From IMG/VR virus record IMGVR_UViG_3300008740_000003, positions 1-64,000 of that record: a stretch of 64,000 nucleotides of DNA; one strand, written 5' to 3'. Below, one piece after another: positions 42,589-50,300 of the stretch (position 1 is the stretch's first letter; the number at the start of each line of letters is the position of its first letter). The DNA is from a virus. Below the pieces are notes generated by a model, which did not search any database, was not told where the DNA came from, and saw only the letters and a list, made by a program, of their open reading frames with translations. The translations under genes and the position numbers were made by a program.

Positions 42589-42978
42589 TTATTTCTTTTC
42601 AGGATTGTCTTTTTTGGATTGGCTATCGCCTTTTATAACTCTATAATTATCTTCAGAATGATCAGGTGTACTAACTTCGGATACGCTACCATGATCAGAT
42701 ACTAATTCTAATTGATGAGGCATTAATGGTGGATTGTACCAAGTTTCACCTTCTTTAAATTCTTTAGTATATAAGGTTGCATCTTTAGTATCAATCCAAT
42801 GTAATTTGAATACTCCACTATTACAAAACCAAGTTTCATCTTTGTCTTTATGAAAATGCATACTAAATTTTGCACCTTTTTTAGTAAAGACCATAATTTT
42901 TCCACAGTATTTGTCGCTGGATGCCCATATTAATTCATAGCCCCAACCCATTTCTCTTTTACCTAGTTTATTGATCAT
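42589..42978 (-). CDS. Cupin-domain protein
   Basis: A 129-aa single-domain cupin. Motif 1 is HFHKDKDE (H41, H43, E48) and motif 2 is around PPLMPHQL (H88), giving a likely metal site. 'WGYELIWAS' near the N-terminus and 'FKEGETWYNPPLMPHQL' resemble mannose-6-phosphate isomerase-type or nucleotide-sugar cupins. Last gene of the minus-strand chain; its start overlaps the end of hldD by 11 nt and its stop touches the stop of the 2572-aa gene. Context suggests a step in sugar metabolism such as isomerisation or epimerisation, but substrate is unknown. The Lys/Asp/Glu-rich C-terminal tail is probably disordered. Confidence 0.7.
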   Translation of the reverse strand: MINKLGKREMGWGYELIWASSDKYCGKIMVFTKKGAKFSMHFHKDKDETWFCNSGVFKLHWIDTKDATLYTKEFKEGETWYNPPLMPHQLELVSDHGSVSEVSTPDHSEDNYRVIKGDSQSKKDNPEKK

Positions 42979-43789
42979 CGATAAATTCCTTAACTGTTTT
43001 CCAATTAATGTCTATATGTTTATTTAATTTTGTTAAATCGGCGCAAGTATAAGTTTGATATTGTTTGCTTAAATTTATTGGCATAGGTATTGTTTCTAAT
43101 TTGGCATTGTATTTTTCAGCAATAATTTTAGCTATTCTTAAAAAACTAGTAGACTTACCAGTACCTACATTAAAAATACCACTTGTATCTGTTGTTAACA
43201 TTTGTTCATGTACTTTACATATATCACTTACACAAACAAAATCTCTCATATAATTTTCACTATTTTCAAAAACTTTAATTACTTTATTTTCTTTAGCTTG
43301 TTTTGTAAATTTAGTTATAGGTGACGCTTGATCTTTTTTATCTTCTTCATGAGGACCATACACATTAAAATATCTAAATCCTTGAACAAGAATTTGAAAT
43401 CCATCTTTATCTACAGATTCTACAAAACGATCAAAGAAATATTTGCTCCATGCATAAGCATTCATAGGATAAACAGGACCTTCTTCATTAAAATTTCCTG
43501 TAGTTCCATATACACTAGCAGAGCTGGCGTATTGAAAATTTGTTCCCATAGTATCACATAATTGTAACAACCTCATACTAAAGTCATAATTTTGTTTCAT
43601 TATTTTGTTTACATTTGTTTCAGTAGTTTTAGAAATTGCTCCTAAATGAATTATCCAATCATATTTTGATGGATCTGGGAAAGAATTTTCTATATAATCA
43701 TAACCTTCTACAGTATGTCCTTTAGTTTGTAAATATGCAAACAAATTACGTCCTATAAATCCTTTATATCCTGTTATTAAAATATTCAT
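42968..43789 (-). CDS. hldD: ADP-L-glycero-D-manno-heptose 6-epimerase
   Basis: A 273-aa extended-SDR protein. I start it at the ATG whose first base is the last base of the upstream stop (TAATG at 43789), giving MNILITG; an alternative ATG 21 nt upstream would add MANRRIL. The NAD(P) loop is G7-x2-G10-x2-G13 and the catalytic pair is Y112-x3-K116. Diagnostic HldD blocks are 'GFRYFNVYGPHE', 'ENYMRDFV', 'SGIFNVGTGKSTSF' and 'YQTYTCADLTKL', which separate it from UDP-glucose and GDP-mannose epimerases. The enzyme flips C6 of ADP-D-glycero-D-manno-heptose. It shares an operon with HldE, the previous step of the pathway. Slightly shorter than bacterial HldD (about 310 aa). Confidence 0.85.
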   Translation of the reverse strand: MNILITGYKGFIGRNLFAYLQTKGHTVEGYDYIENSFPDPSKYDWIIHLGAISKTTETNVNKIMKQNYDFSMRLLQLCDTMGTNFQYASSASVYGTTGNFNEEGPVYPMNAYAWSKYFFDRFVESVDKDGFQILVQGFRYFNVYGPHEEDKKDQASPITKFTKQAKENKVIKVFENSENYMRDFVCVSDICKVHEQMLTTDTSGIFNVGTGKSTSFLRIAKIIAEKYNAKLETIPMPINLSKQYQTYTCADLTKLNKHIDINWKTVKEFIDDQ

Positions 43790-44388
43790 TAGTATCCGTC
43801 TGTTTGCCAATCTCTAGTTAATTTACATATTTCTTCTGGTATAGACAAATAAGAATATTTGCTATCTGGAATTGGCACAAAATTAATATTAATTGCTATT
43901 CTAACTTTTTCATCTGTACAAGTAGAACCTGAATGATTTAGATAGCTAGGAAAAATAACCATTGAATTTGCAACACTAGGTATTTGTACACCATTTTTAA
44001 ATTCAGTATATCCATTATTAGTATTAACATAAAATATTGCTGTAAGTGAGCAAGGATGAATAGTATCTATATGGTATCCGTGAACAACTACTTTATCGGC
44101 TTTTGGAATAAGATTAGCTTTAATTCTAACAAAGTTTATTGGATCTAAAACTGCAAAAATTGGCATTAAAATTTCCCAATTTTCTCCTTGTGTAACAATT
44201 TTACTAAATTCTTGAAATTGATGTACAAATTGTTGTTGATATTCTGATGTACCTGGTTTTGCCATAGCATCTCCTACAACATAATCATAATAGTACCAAG
44301 GAAAACTTTTATCCATTATTCTATTTCTTAATTTTTCAAAATCTTCAGTACTTAATACATCATTAACAGTTATAATTTTATCTTTCAT
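43789..44388 (-). CDS. 2-oxoglutarate-Fe(II) oxygenase
   Basis: A 199-aa protein with the iron-binding triad H106-x-D108 and H152 and the 2-oxoglutarate-binding R163 in the right order and spacing ('YHIDTIHPCSLTAIFYVN', 'FPSYLNHSG', 'KVRIAININF'), so a double-stranded beta-helix oxygenase is well supported. Small enzymes of this kind are common in marine T4-like phages and hydroxylate proteins, nucleotides or sugars; the substrate cannot be read here. It lies between hldE (11-nt overlap) and hldD (1-nt overlap), so sugar modification is one possibility and hydroxylation of a virion protein another. Confidence 0.85.
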   Translation of the reverse strand: MKDKIITVNDVLSTEDFEKLRNRIMDKSFPWYYYDYVVGDAMAKPGTSEYQQQFVHQFQEFSKIVTQGENWEILMPIFAVLDPINFVRIKANLIPKADKVVVHGYHIDTIHPCSLTAIFYVNTNNGYTEFKNGVQIPSVANSMVIFPSYLNHSGSTCTDEKVRIAININFVPIPDSKYSYLSIPEEICKLTRDWQTDGY

Positions 44389-45619
44389 TTTTAATTTTCT
44401 CTATTATATCACTTGTAGAATGTCCTTCTATTCTTGAAAAAATTTTGACGTCTGCAAGTTCATTTCCTATTACTGTTTCTACAGTCCAATCACCGCCTTT
44501 TACTATAATATCTGGCATAATTTCTTTCATAAGATTGTGTGGATTATCTTCTTCAAAAACTTTAACTTCATCTACCCACGGTAACATCATTAATTGTTTA
44601 ACTCTTTTATCAACATCATTAATAGGTCTATCAGGACCTTTTATTTTTTTAACACTAGCATCACTATTAATTCCAACAATTAATTTTTTACCTAAACTTT
44701 TTGCATATTTTAATAATTCTAAATGACCTATATGTAAAATATCAAATACTCCATTAGTAAAAATAACTCCTTTTTGTAAATCATTTAAAGTAACAGGAAC
44801 AACACCACGTTGTTCTACATTTCTAGCTGATGCCATACACGCTAATTTACAACATTCAAATACATTAATATCTTTGGATATACCATAAGCTAATACACTT
44901 AAAAATGTATCTCCTGCACCTGTGACGTCAGCAACATCTTTTGCTTTTTCTTTTAATAATTGATATTCACCTGTAGTAGATAATACATGAGCACCATTAC
45001 TACCATCTGTAACTATTAACCATGTCCATTGATGATCTCGCATAAATTTAAGAGCATCACTAATTGAAAATACACCATTCCATTCTTTGTATTCTTTCAT
45101 ATTTGGTTTAACAATATAAGCTCCATCATAGGTATCTGCACTTTGTTTTGGATCAACTATTACATATTTTGTTTTTTCTAATAATTTAGATATTGTATCT
45201 TTTTTAATAACACCTTTATTATAATCACTAACAATTACTATATCATTTTCTTTACAGTCAACAATAATTTCATTAGAATAATTTTCTTCTTTATCTAATC
45301 TTAATACGTGTTTACCACCTTGACCTATTATTCTAGTTTTAGTAGTTGTAACAGAATGATCATAATTTAATTTAGGATGTATTTCTTGTGTCAAAAATAA
45401 TTTTATTAATTTTTTACCTGAGTCATCTTGTCCTACTGCACCATATAATTCACAAAATATTTTTAAATTTGCAATATTAACTGCAACATTTCCAGCACCA
45501 CCTATACTATATCTTTTATTTTGTTCTTTTAAAACTAATACAGGTCCTTCAGGTGAAACTCTATTAGCTTGACCTTCTACCCATACATCTAGCATAATAT
45601 CACCAATTATTTTAATCAT
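44378..45619 (-). CDS. hldE: Bifunctional heptose-7-P kinase / heptose-1-P adenylyltransferase
   Basis: A 413-aa fusion with the same order as bacterial HldE (477 aa in E. coli). Domain 1 is a PfkB/ribokinase fold: GGAGNVAVNIANL (40-52) and DVTGAGDTF (231-239) with catalytic D237. Domain 2 is a nucleotidyltransferase: 'FTNGVFDILHIGH' with HIGH at 296-299, and 'KIKGPDRPIND..KR' and 'DIIVKGGDW' downstream. It phosphorylates D-glycero-D-manno-heptose 7-phosphate and later adenylylates the 1-phosphate to ADP-heptose. GmhA and GmhB are not in the window, so the host or another phage region must supply them. Starts in a 4-nt ATGA overlap with the NUDIX gene. Confidence 0.9.
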   Translation of the reverse strand: MIKIIGDIMLDVWVEGQANRVSPEGPVLVLKEQNKRYSIGGAGNVAVNIANLKIFCELYGAVGQDDSGKKLIKLFLTQEIHPKLNYDHSVTTTKTRIIGQGGKHVLRLDKEENYSNEIIVDCKENDIVIVSDYNKGVIKKDTISKLLEKTKYVIVDPKQSADTYDGAYIVKPNMKEYKEWNGVFSISDALKFMRDHQWTWLIVTDGSNGAHVLSTTGEYQLLKEKAKDVADVTGAGDTFLSVLAYGISKDINVFECCKLACMASARNVEQRGVVPVTLNDLQKGVIFTNGVFDILHIGHLELLKYAKSLGKKLIVGINSDASVKKIKGPDRPINDVDKRVKQLMMLPWVDEVKVFEEDNPHNLMKEIMPDIIVKGGDWTVETVIGNELADVKIFSRIEGHSTSDIIEKIKNER

Positions 45620-46050
45620 GTTATAAATTTAACCATTTTAAAAACTGTTTCTAATTTTGTTTGATTAGTTTTATTTTGTAATGTTTTTCTTAATCCTTGA
45701 TGCAAAGGCTTTGGCCATCTACCAAAAGACACCCACGAATATCCATCGTGTTCTTTGTTTAATTTAGGAATAAATTCATTTTTGACTAAACAGAGATATG
45801 TATGATATAAGAAATTTTCATCATTACTGATAAAAGTTTCCATTGGAATAGTTTTAATAATTTTTTGGTCACCTATCTCTTCTTTAATTTCTCTTTTTAA
45901 ACCTACCCACGCATTAGAATCAGTAGTAGTTGTACCACCAACTAAACCCCAAACATGGTTTTGTTTGCTTTGTGTTCTATGTAATAATAAAAAACGTTGG
46001 GTGTCTAAAGTATAGAAAAGTGCTCCGCAACCAATTATTCTCTGGGTCAT
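45616..46050 (-). CDS. NUDIX hydrolase
   Basis: A 144-aa protein with a NUDIX box at 39-61: G39-x5-S45-x7-R53-E54-I-K-E57-E58-I-G60. The core R-E-x2-E-E-x-G is intact, while the first glutamate of the consensus is Ser45. 'HVWGLVGGTTTTDSNAWVGLKREIKEEIG' (split here at the box) resembles the GDP-mannose hydrolase/small NUDIX group. Such enzymes cleave nucleoside diphosphate-X, for example nucleotide sugars. It sits immediately upstream of hldE (ATGA overlap), so an ADP-sugar or housekeeping substrate is possible, but this is context only. Confidence 0.8.
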   Translation of the reverse strand: MTQRIIGCGALFYTLDTQRFLLLHRTQSKQNHVWGLVGGTTTTDSNAWVGLKREIKEEIGDQKIIKTIPMETFISNDENFLYHTYLCLVKNEFIPKLNKEHDGYSWVSFGRWPKPLHQGLRKTLQNKTNQTKLETVFKMVKFIT

Positions 46051-46063
46051 GTAAATAATTATC

Positions 46064-47524
46064 TTAAAGAGAGATGTTCCAGGTTCCTTTACGATATTCG
46101 CCTTCGAAACTTAATAACCAATTTGTGCCATCCCATTTATATTGAATGCCTGTATTAAGGTTGGTAATATAGGTAGGTGTAAATGCTGTTGAATCATCTA
46201 AATTATTAGCACTTGCATTAAAAATTATTGTCCAATCTGTTCCATTCCATTCTACAATATCATTAGCTTCTGCTATAAAGTCTCCTGCATTACCTTTCCA
46301 TGCATCTGGACCGTCTTGATTTCCTGCATCTCCTACAGGTCCTAGTAATAATAATCTTTGACCTGCTACTTTTGTAGTTGATGGATTATAAGTTGATGGA
46401 TCTATTATAAAATCTACTGTACCTTTTGCGTCTGCATATCCTTGAATAACAGAGTCAGTAGGAATAGAATCTGTGTCCCAATTTACAATTAATTGATTTT
46501 CATTTAAAGTGTTTACTGCAAACGTTCCAGTAATTCTTGTGCTTACATCTTTTCTATTCAAATATAATGTACTAATTCCTGCTTTGTAATTTCCTGGTAA
46601 TCTATCTAATAAAGAATTCCAATTTACATTTCCTACAACACCTTTTTCTATTATTTGTGCAATATTATTCATTACAAGTACATCATATTGAATGCCTGTA
46701 GTTCCTACAATACTATCAACATCTGGTTTGTAAGCAACACTAGTATCAATTTTACCATCAGCTGTTTTAACAATATCTGCTTTAATACTTTTAGTATAAT
46801 CATCTTGATATGCTTGTAATTCAGGCATTGTTTGACTAAGGTCAATATTACCTGTTTTTTCATTGTATATGCTAGTAATAATTTGAGTTACTACTCCTAA
46901 TTTTTTAACTTTAGTTGGCGGACTTATCCAAATAGGTGTTGTAAATCCTAAAGTAGCTACATCTATTTCACTTTCTGTTCCAGTTGGAATTGTTCTTCCA
47001 CTAAATTGTACACTTGTTAAATCTACTACACTTAAACTAGTCCAATCAATATAATTGTCTGTAGTTTGGATTTCTAAACTTGGATTGAATAACATCATAA
47101 CTTGTTCTAAAATTTGTAATTTTTGTTCTGTGTTTGTAGACCATATATCACAACTTACTCCTAATGTATAAGGCGTAGGCATTAATCTTTCAACAGTATA
47201 ATTTGCTCCTTGAACATTTAAATATTCTTTTCCTGATTCATCATATTTTCTTTCTCTTACGTGAATTTTGCTAACGTAAGTAGCATCTGCTAATCTGTCT
47301 CTAGCCATTTCTAAATTAGTAATGTATATTGCCATTCTTGGAGCTGATGGGATTTTATTTTCTGAATTATCTCTAACAATATGAGCAACTTGTCTAGTCA
47401 TATCTCCGTACATAACAGGTATTTGTCTTAAAACACCATCACCATCTTTATAGCTAAAGTTACTCATTAGTCTAATAATTTGAGTTATGTATCGTCTAAT
47501 TTGTCCGTCGTAAAAAAATTGCAT
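46064..47524 (-). CDS. gp15: Tail sheath stabiliser / completion protein, gp15-like
   Basis: A 486-aa protein. The first 180 residues match T4 gp15 in order: 'FFYDGQIRRYITQIIRLMSNF' (T4 has FYNSSFRRYATLMGDLFSN), 'QIPVMYGDMTRQVAHIV', 'APRMAIYITNLEMARDRLADATYV', 'YTVERLMPTPYTLGVSCDIWSTNTEQKLQILEQVMMLFNPSLEIQ'. gp15 caps the sheath and joins tail to neck. T4 gp15 is about 270 aa, so this version has about 200 extra C-terminal residues, including two 'W/Y-K-W-D/N-G-T-x-W' hairpins like those in gp14, the sheath and fibres. Start overlaps the 55-aa gene's stop (TAATG). Confidence 0.8.
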   Translation of the reverse strand: MQFFYDGQIRRYITQIIRLMSNFSYKDGDGVLRQIPVMYGDMTRQVAHIVRDNSENKIPSAPRMAIYITNLEMARDRLADATYVSKIHVRERKYDESGKEYLNVQGANYTVERLMPTPYTLGVSCDIWSTNTEQKLQILEQVMMLFNPSLEIQTTDNYIDWTSLSVVDLTSVQFSGRTIPTGTESEIDVATLGFTTPIWISPPTKVKKLGVVTQIITSIYNEKTGNIDLSQTMPELQAYQDDYTKSIKADIVKTADGKIDTSVAYKPDVDSIVGTTGIQYDVLVMNNIAQIIEKGVVGNVNWNSLLDRLPGNYKAGISTLYLNRKDVSTRITGTFAVNTLNENQLIVNWDTDSIPTDSVIQGYADAKGTVDFIIDPSTYNPSTTKVAGQRLLLLGPVGDAGNQDGPDAWKGNAGDFIAEANDIVEWNGTDWTIIFNASANNLDDSTAFTPTYITNLNTGIQYKWDGTNWLLSFEGEYRKGTWNISL

Positions 47525-47691
47525 TATTTCTTCTCTAATTTAAATTTTTCATTTGCTTTTTTATTTGTTGGTTCATAAAAAGTTCTAACTTTACCCATAT
47601 ATTTTCGAGTAACTTTTTTAAGTCCTACTGCTTTTTCTGTGCCCGGTATAGGAATACCCCACACGCCTCCTAAAAATTCTCTAAGTCTCAT
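47524..47691 (-). CDS. 55-aa basic protein between gp14 and gp15
   Basis: ATG at 47691 shares a base with the gp14-like stop, and its own TAA shares a base with the gp15-like ATG, so it fits exactly into a TAATG-TAATG chain. The product has 55 aa, starts MRLREFLGGVWGIPIPGTEKAV and ends in a Lys-rich tail. Too short for most gene callers, but the double coupling argues strongly that it is translated. The internal block GIPIPGTEKAVGLKKVTRKYMGK is probably the folded or docking part. A small neck or tail-completion cofactor is the natural guess; I know no named homologue. Confidence 0.7.
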   Translation of the reverse strand: MRLREFLGGVWGIPIPGTEKAVGLKKVTRKYMGKVRTFYEPTNKKANEKFKLEKK

Positions 47692-48848
47692 TAACTATCT
47701 GCCTTAGGTTTAAGTGCTTTAGACAAACTTTGTCTTTCAGGTACTGATTTTCCACCTATTGTATTAGTTGCCGTATTATTAACAAACCCTGTCTTCATTG
47801 TATTTCTTGCATCTGTATTAGTTAGTGTCATACGTAATGCATCTTCCATTTTAATCCATCTTGAACCATCAAATCTAAATAATCTATTTGGTAAAAAGTC
47901 AGTTCTTAAATAATAATCACCTTTAATAGATCCTGTTGGGAAAGTAATTCCATGACCAAATACTTCACCATTAGGTGCAAGACCATCACCTAATAAGTAT
48001 CCATCATACCCTTCTCTTTCAGGTGTTTGATGTACTCTATCTGCTAATTCATTTTGTGTACTAGCATCTAACGTACTTGTATCTGTTGTAACAAGTTCGT
48101 TTCTACCTTGTTTATCTACTTGTAATGTATATAAATGACTAGTTTCATATCCACTTTTTTTAGTATCTGCTTCTGCTTGAGCAACAACGGCATTATTAAT
48201 TTGCATTTCTTTTTCATAAGTGGATAATACATCTCTTAATGTTTGACTTGATCCTTCTTCTGCAGGTAAATCTAGTATGCCTTTAAATTCTTGACTGTCT
48301 ACTATTTGTTTTAATTTTACTCTATATAAATGAGGATACCACGATACACTAAATCCTTCTGCCGCCCTGCTTATATCTTCTACTACATAGTATCTTTTTA
48401 ATGCTAAATTAAAATCATTTAAGGCGTGTTCATCTTTAAGATGTGGTAATTCGAATACATCTCCTGGCATAACTTTTCTACCTAAAGTTTCTACAGATGT
48501 AGATATAGGAATAGTCATAAACAACGTATCATTTTGTAAAAATAATCCAAATTGACTCATATCAAAGTCAATATCTTGTACGTTGTAAATGCCTCTTAAT
48601 TGATAAATGCTAGAATCATATTTTCTGTCCCTGTTTTCAAGGAATAACATATCTTGAATATTTGTTTCTTTAACAGCATTATACCTTGGTTGGCTAGATG
48701 TAGCATCTGCTTCTTCAGGATTCTTAGGTCCAAGGTATTTGTGTACAAATACATCAGTACCACCCACAGTAAACATCTCATTAACTGTTTTATCTAGAAA
48801 AGCGTAATCATGGCCCTTCTCTGGTTTATATAGACTAATTCTTGGCAT
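47691..48848 (-). CDS. gp14: Neck protein, gp14-like
   Basis: A 385-aa protein. The N-terminal half follows T4 gp14: 'YNAVKETNIQDMLFLENRDRKYDSSIYQLRGIYNV', 'MSQFGLFLQNDTLFMTIP', 'VMPGDVFELPHLKDEHALNDFN', matching T4's '[23 protein letters not shown]', 'FGMQVQDEVTLSIN' and 'EGDLIYFPMDNSLFEIN'. With gp13 it forms the head-tail neck. T4 gp14 is 256 aa; the extra C-terminal part contains a 'GDYYLRTDFLPNRLFRFDGSRW' hairpin. First gene of the minus-strand chain, with a late octamer only 6 nt upstream of the ATG, and divergent from gp13. Confidence 0.8.
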   Translation of the reverse strand: MPRISLYKPEKGHDYAFLDKTVNEMFTVGGTDVFVHKYLGPKNPEEADATSSQPRYNAVKETNIQDMLFLENRDRKYDSSIYQLRGIYNVQDIDFDMSQFGLFLQNDTLFMTIPISTSVETLGRKVMPGDVFELPHLKDEHALNDFNLALKRYYVVEDISRAAEGFSVSWYPHLYRVKLKQIVDSQEFKGILDLPAEEGSSQTLRDVLSTYEKEMQINNAVVAQAEADTKKSGYETSHLYTLQVDKQGRNELVTTDTSTLDASTQNELADRVHQTPEREGYDGYLLGDGLAPNGEVFGHGITFPTGSIKGDYYLRTDFLPNRLFRFDGSRWIKMEDALRMTLTNTDARNTMKTGFVNNTATNTIGGKSVPERQSLSKALKPKADS

Positions 48849-48854
48849 ATGTTA

Positions 48855-48862
48855 TATTTATT
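48855..48862 (-). promoter_or_regulatory. Late promoter octamer AATAAATA (minus strand)
   Basis: Reads AATAAATA on the minus strand, ending 6 nt before the gp14 ATG at 48848. Predicted start falls one base before the ATG, so the mRNA for this eight-gene chain should be practically leaderless. No other octamer was seen within the chain. Confidence 0.65.
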
Positions 48863-48877
48863 CATAGCAAGGTCCTT

Positions 48878-48885
48878 GATAAATA
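48878..48885 (+). promoter_or_regulatory. Late promoter octamer GATAAATA
   Basis: NATAAATA match 18 nt before the gp13 ATG at 48904. Together with the minus-strand octamer at 48855-48862 it forms a 31-bp divergent late promoter between the two neck genes. Confidence 0.7.
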
Positions 48886-48903
48886 TCTATAGAGACATAT
48901 AAA

Positions 48904-49662
48904 ATGGCAGATTTAGCAACACAAAAGCAAGAAATCTTTGACTACGTATACAATATGCTAGGTGGTGGTATGGTAGAAGTAGAGCTAGATCCACCTCACT
49001 ATGAGACAGCTTTACAGGATTCACTTGATAGATTTAGACAAAGATCCGACAATTCAGTGGAAGAAAGCTATATGTTTCTACCTACAGTAATAGACCAAAA
49101 CGCATATACCTTAGGACAAGAAGTAATAGAAGTTAAAAAAATATATAGACGTTCAATTGGTTCTAGAACAGGTGGTGGAGACGGTGGTACACTATTTGAA
49201 CCATTCAATTTAGCATACACAAATACATACTTGTTGGCAAGTACAAATATGGGTGGACTATCAACTTACAACTTGTTTACACAATATCAAGAACTTGTAG
49301 GAAGAATGTTTGGTAGCTTTATTGAATTTAAATGGAATACTACAACCAAAGAATTAACATTATTACAGAGACCTAGAGCAGAAGAAGAAATTCTATTATA
49401 TTGCTATAATTATAGACCTACTACAGAATTATTAAATGATTATCTTGCTAAAGAATGGCTTAAAAGATATACTCTAGCATTATGTAAAATGGCACTAGGA
49501 CAAGCAAGATCTAAATTTGCCACAATAGCAGGCCCACAAGGCGGTGCCGCTTTAAATGGTCCACAACTTATTCAAGAAGCACAATCCGAAATAGAAAAAC
49601 TTGACGAAGAGCTAAAATTACAAGTTGGCGGTGGTCAAGGATATCACTTCACAATTGGTTAA
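48904..49662 (+). CDS. gp13: Neck protein, gp13-like
   Basis: A 252-aa protein with the gp13 profile: N-terminal helix 'QEIFDYVYNMLGGGMVEVELDPPHYETALQDSLDRFRQRSDNSVEESYMFLP', then 'YTLGQEVIEVKKIYRRSIG', 'FTQYQELVGRMFGSFIEFKWNTTTKELTLLQRP' and 'WLKRYTLALCKMALGQARSKF..IAGPQGGAALNGPQLIQEAQSEIEKLDEEL'. The last block is characteristic of gp13 in marine T4-like phages. It works with gp14 in the neck that joins packaged heads to tails. In this genome it is transcribed divergently from gp14, whereas the two are codirectional in T4. Confidence 0.85.
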   Translation: MADLATQKQEIFDYVYNMLGGGMVEVELDPPHYETALQDSLDRFRQRSDNSVEESYMFLPTVIDQNAYTLGQEVIEVKKIYRRSIGSRTGGGDGGTLFEPFNLAYTNTYLLASTNMGGLSTYNLFTQYQELVGRMFGSFIEFKWNTTTKELTLLQRPRAEEEILLYCYNYRPTTELLNDYLAKEWLKRYTLALCKMALGQARSKFATIAGPQGGAALNGPQLIQEAQSEIEKLDEELKLQVGGGQGYHFTIG

Positions 49663-49671
49663 TAATAACAT

Positions 49672-49700
49672 TTGACATTATAACTATTATCCGTTATAGT
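49672..49700 (+). promoter_or_regulatory. Sigma70-type promoter for dNMP kinase
   Basis: TTGACA (49672-49677), 17-nt spacer, TATAGT (49695-49700). The predicted start base is 49707, the A of the ATG, so the early transcript would be leaderless; no Shine-Dalgarno sequence is present. Confidence 0.7.
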
Positions 49701-49706
49701 ATTAAA

Positions 49707-50300
49707 ATGATTATCGGTATTTGTGGATTAATGGGTAGTGGTAAAGATACAATAGCTAACCATCTTATTCAAAAACATCAATTTAAAAAAATCTCATTCG
49801 CAGACAAATTAAAAGAGTCTGTTGCTACGATGTTTGATTGGGACAAAACTATGCTTGACGGTCAAACAGATGAAAGTAGACAATGGCGTGAACAACCAGA
49901 TGAATATTGGTCTAAAGAAGTAGGTAAATCTATTACTCCAAGATTTGTATTACAAAAATTTGGTACAGAATGTATGCGTGATAATTTTTATGACGGTATA
50001 TGGGTTAGTATGACTAAAAAGAAAATTTTAGATAATCCTAATTCTAGCTGGGTTATTCCTGATGTTAGGTTTGAAAACGAAGTTAAAATGATTAAAAGTA
50101 TTGGTGGTCAAGTATGGTGGGTAAGAAGAGGTGAATTACCTACATGGTTTAGAGTTTATCAAGATATAGGTGTTGAACCTAAAGATGTACACCCTAGTGA
50201 ATGGGCTTGGGCAAAAGCAGACTTTGATAAAATTTTAGATAATAATTCTACAGTAGATAGTCTTAGAAATCAGGTACAAGATCACCTTGTTTCCATTTAA
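49707..50300 (+). CDS. Deoxynucleoside monophosphate kinase, gp1-like
   Basis: A 197-aa P-loop kinase. The Walker A loop G7-L-M-G-S-G-K13-D14-T15 is at the very N-terminus, so the start at 49707 cannot move downstream. 'ISFADKLKESVATMFDWD', 'TPRFVLQKFGTECMRDNFYDGIWV', 'VIPDVRFENEVKMIKSIGGQVWWVRRG' and 'HPSEW' are the dNMP kinase landmarks of T4 gp1 relatives. It phosphorylates dNMPs from host DNA breakdown to dNDPs for phage DNA synthesis. It sits among late genes but has a sigma70-type promoter, which fits earlier expression. The 3' end overlaps the convergent HNH gene by 38 nt. Confidence 0.85.
   Translation: MIIGICGLMGSGKDTIANHLIQKHQFKKISFADKLKESVATMFDWDKTMLDGQTDESRQWREQPDEYWSKEVGKSITPRFVLQKFGTECMRDNFYDGIWVSMTKKKILDNPNSSWVIPDVRFENEVKMIKSIGGQVWWVRRGELPTWFRVYQDIGVEPKDVHPSEWAWAKADFDKILDNNSTVDSLRNQVQDHLVSI

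Noticed and set aside
43789-43810. Upstream ATG for hldD adding seven residues (MANRRIL)
   Set aside because: The inner ATG gives the canonical MNILITG start and a TAATG coupling like others in this operon.
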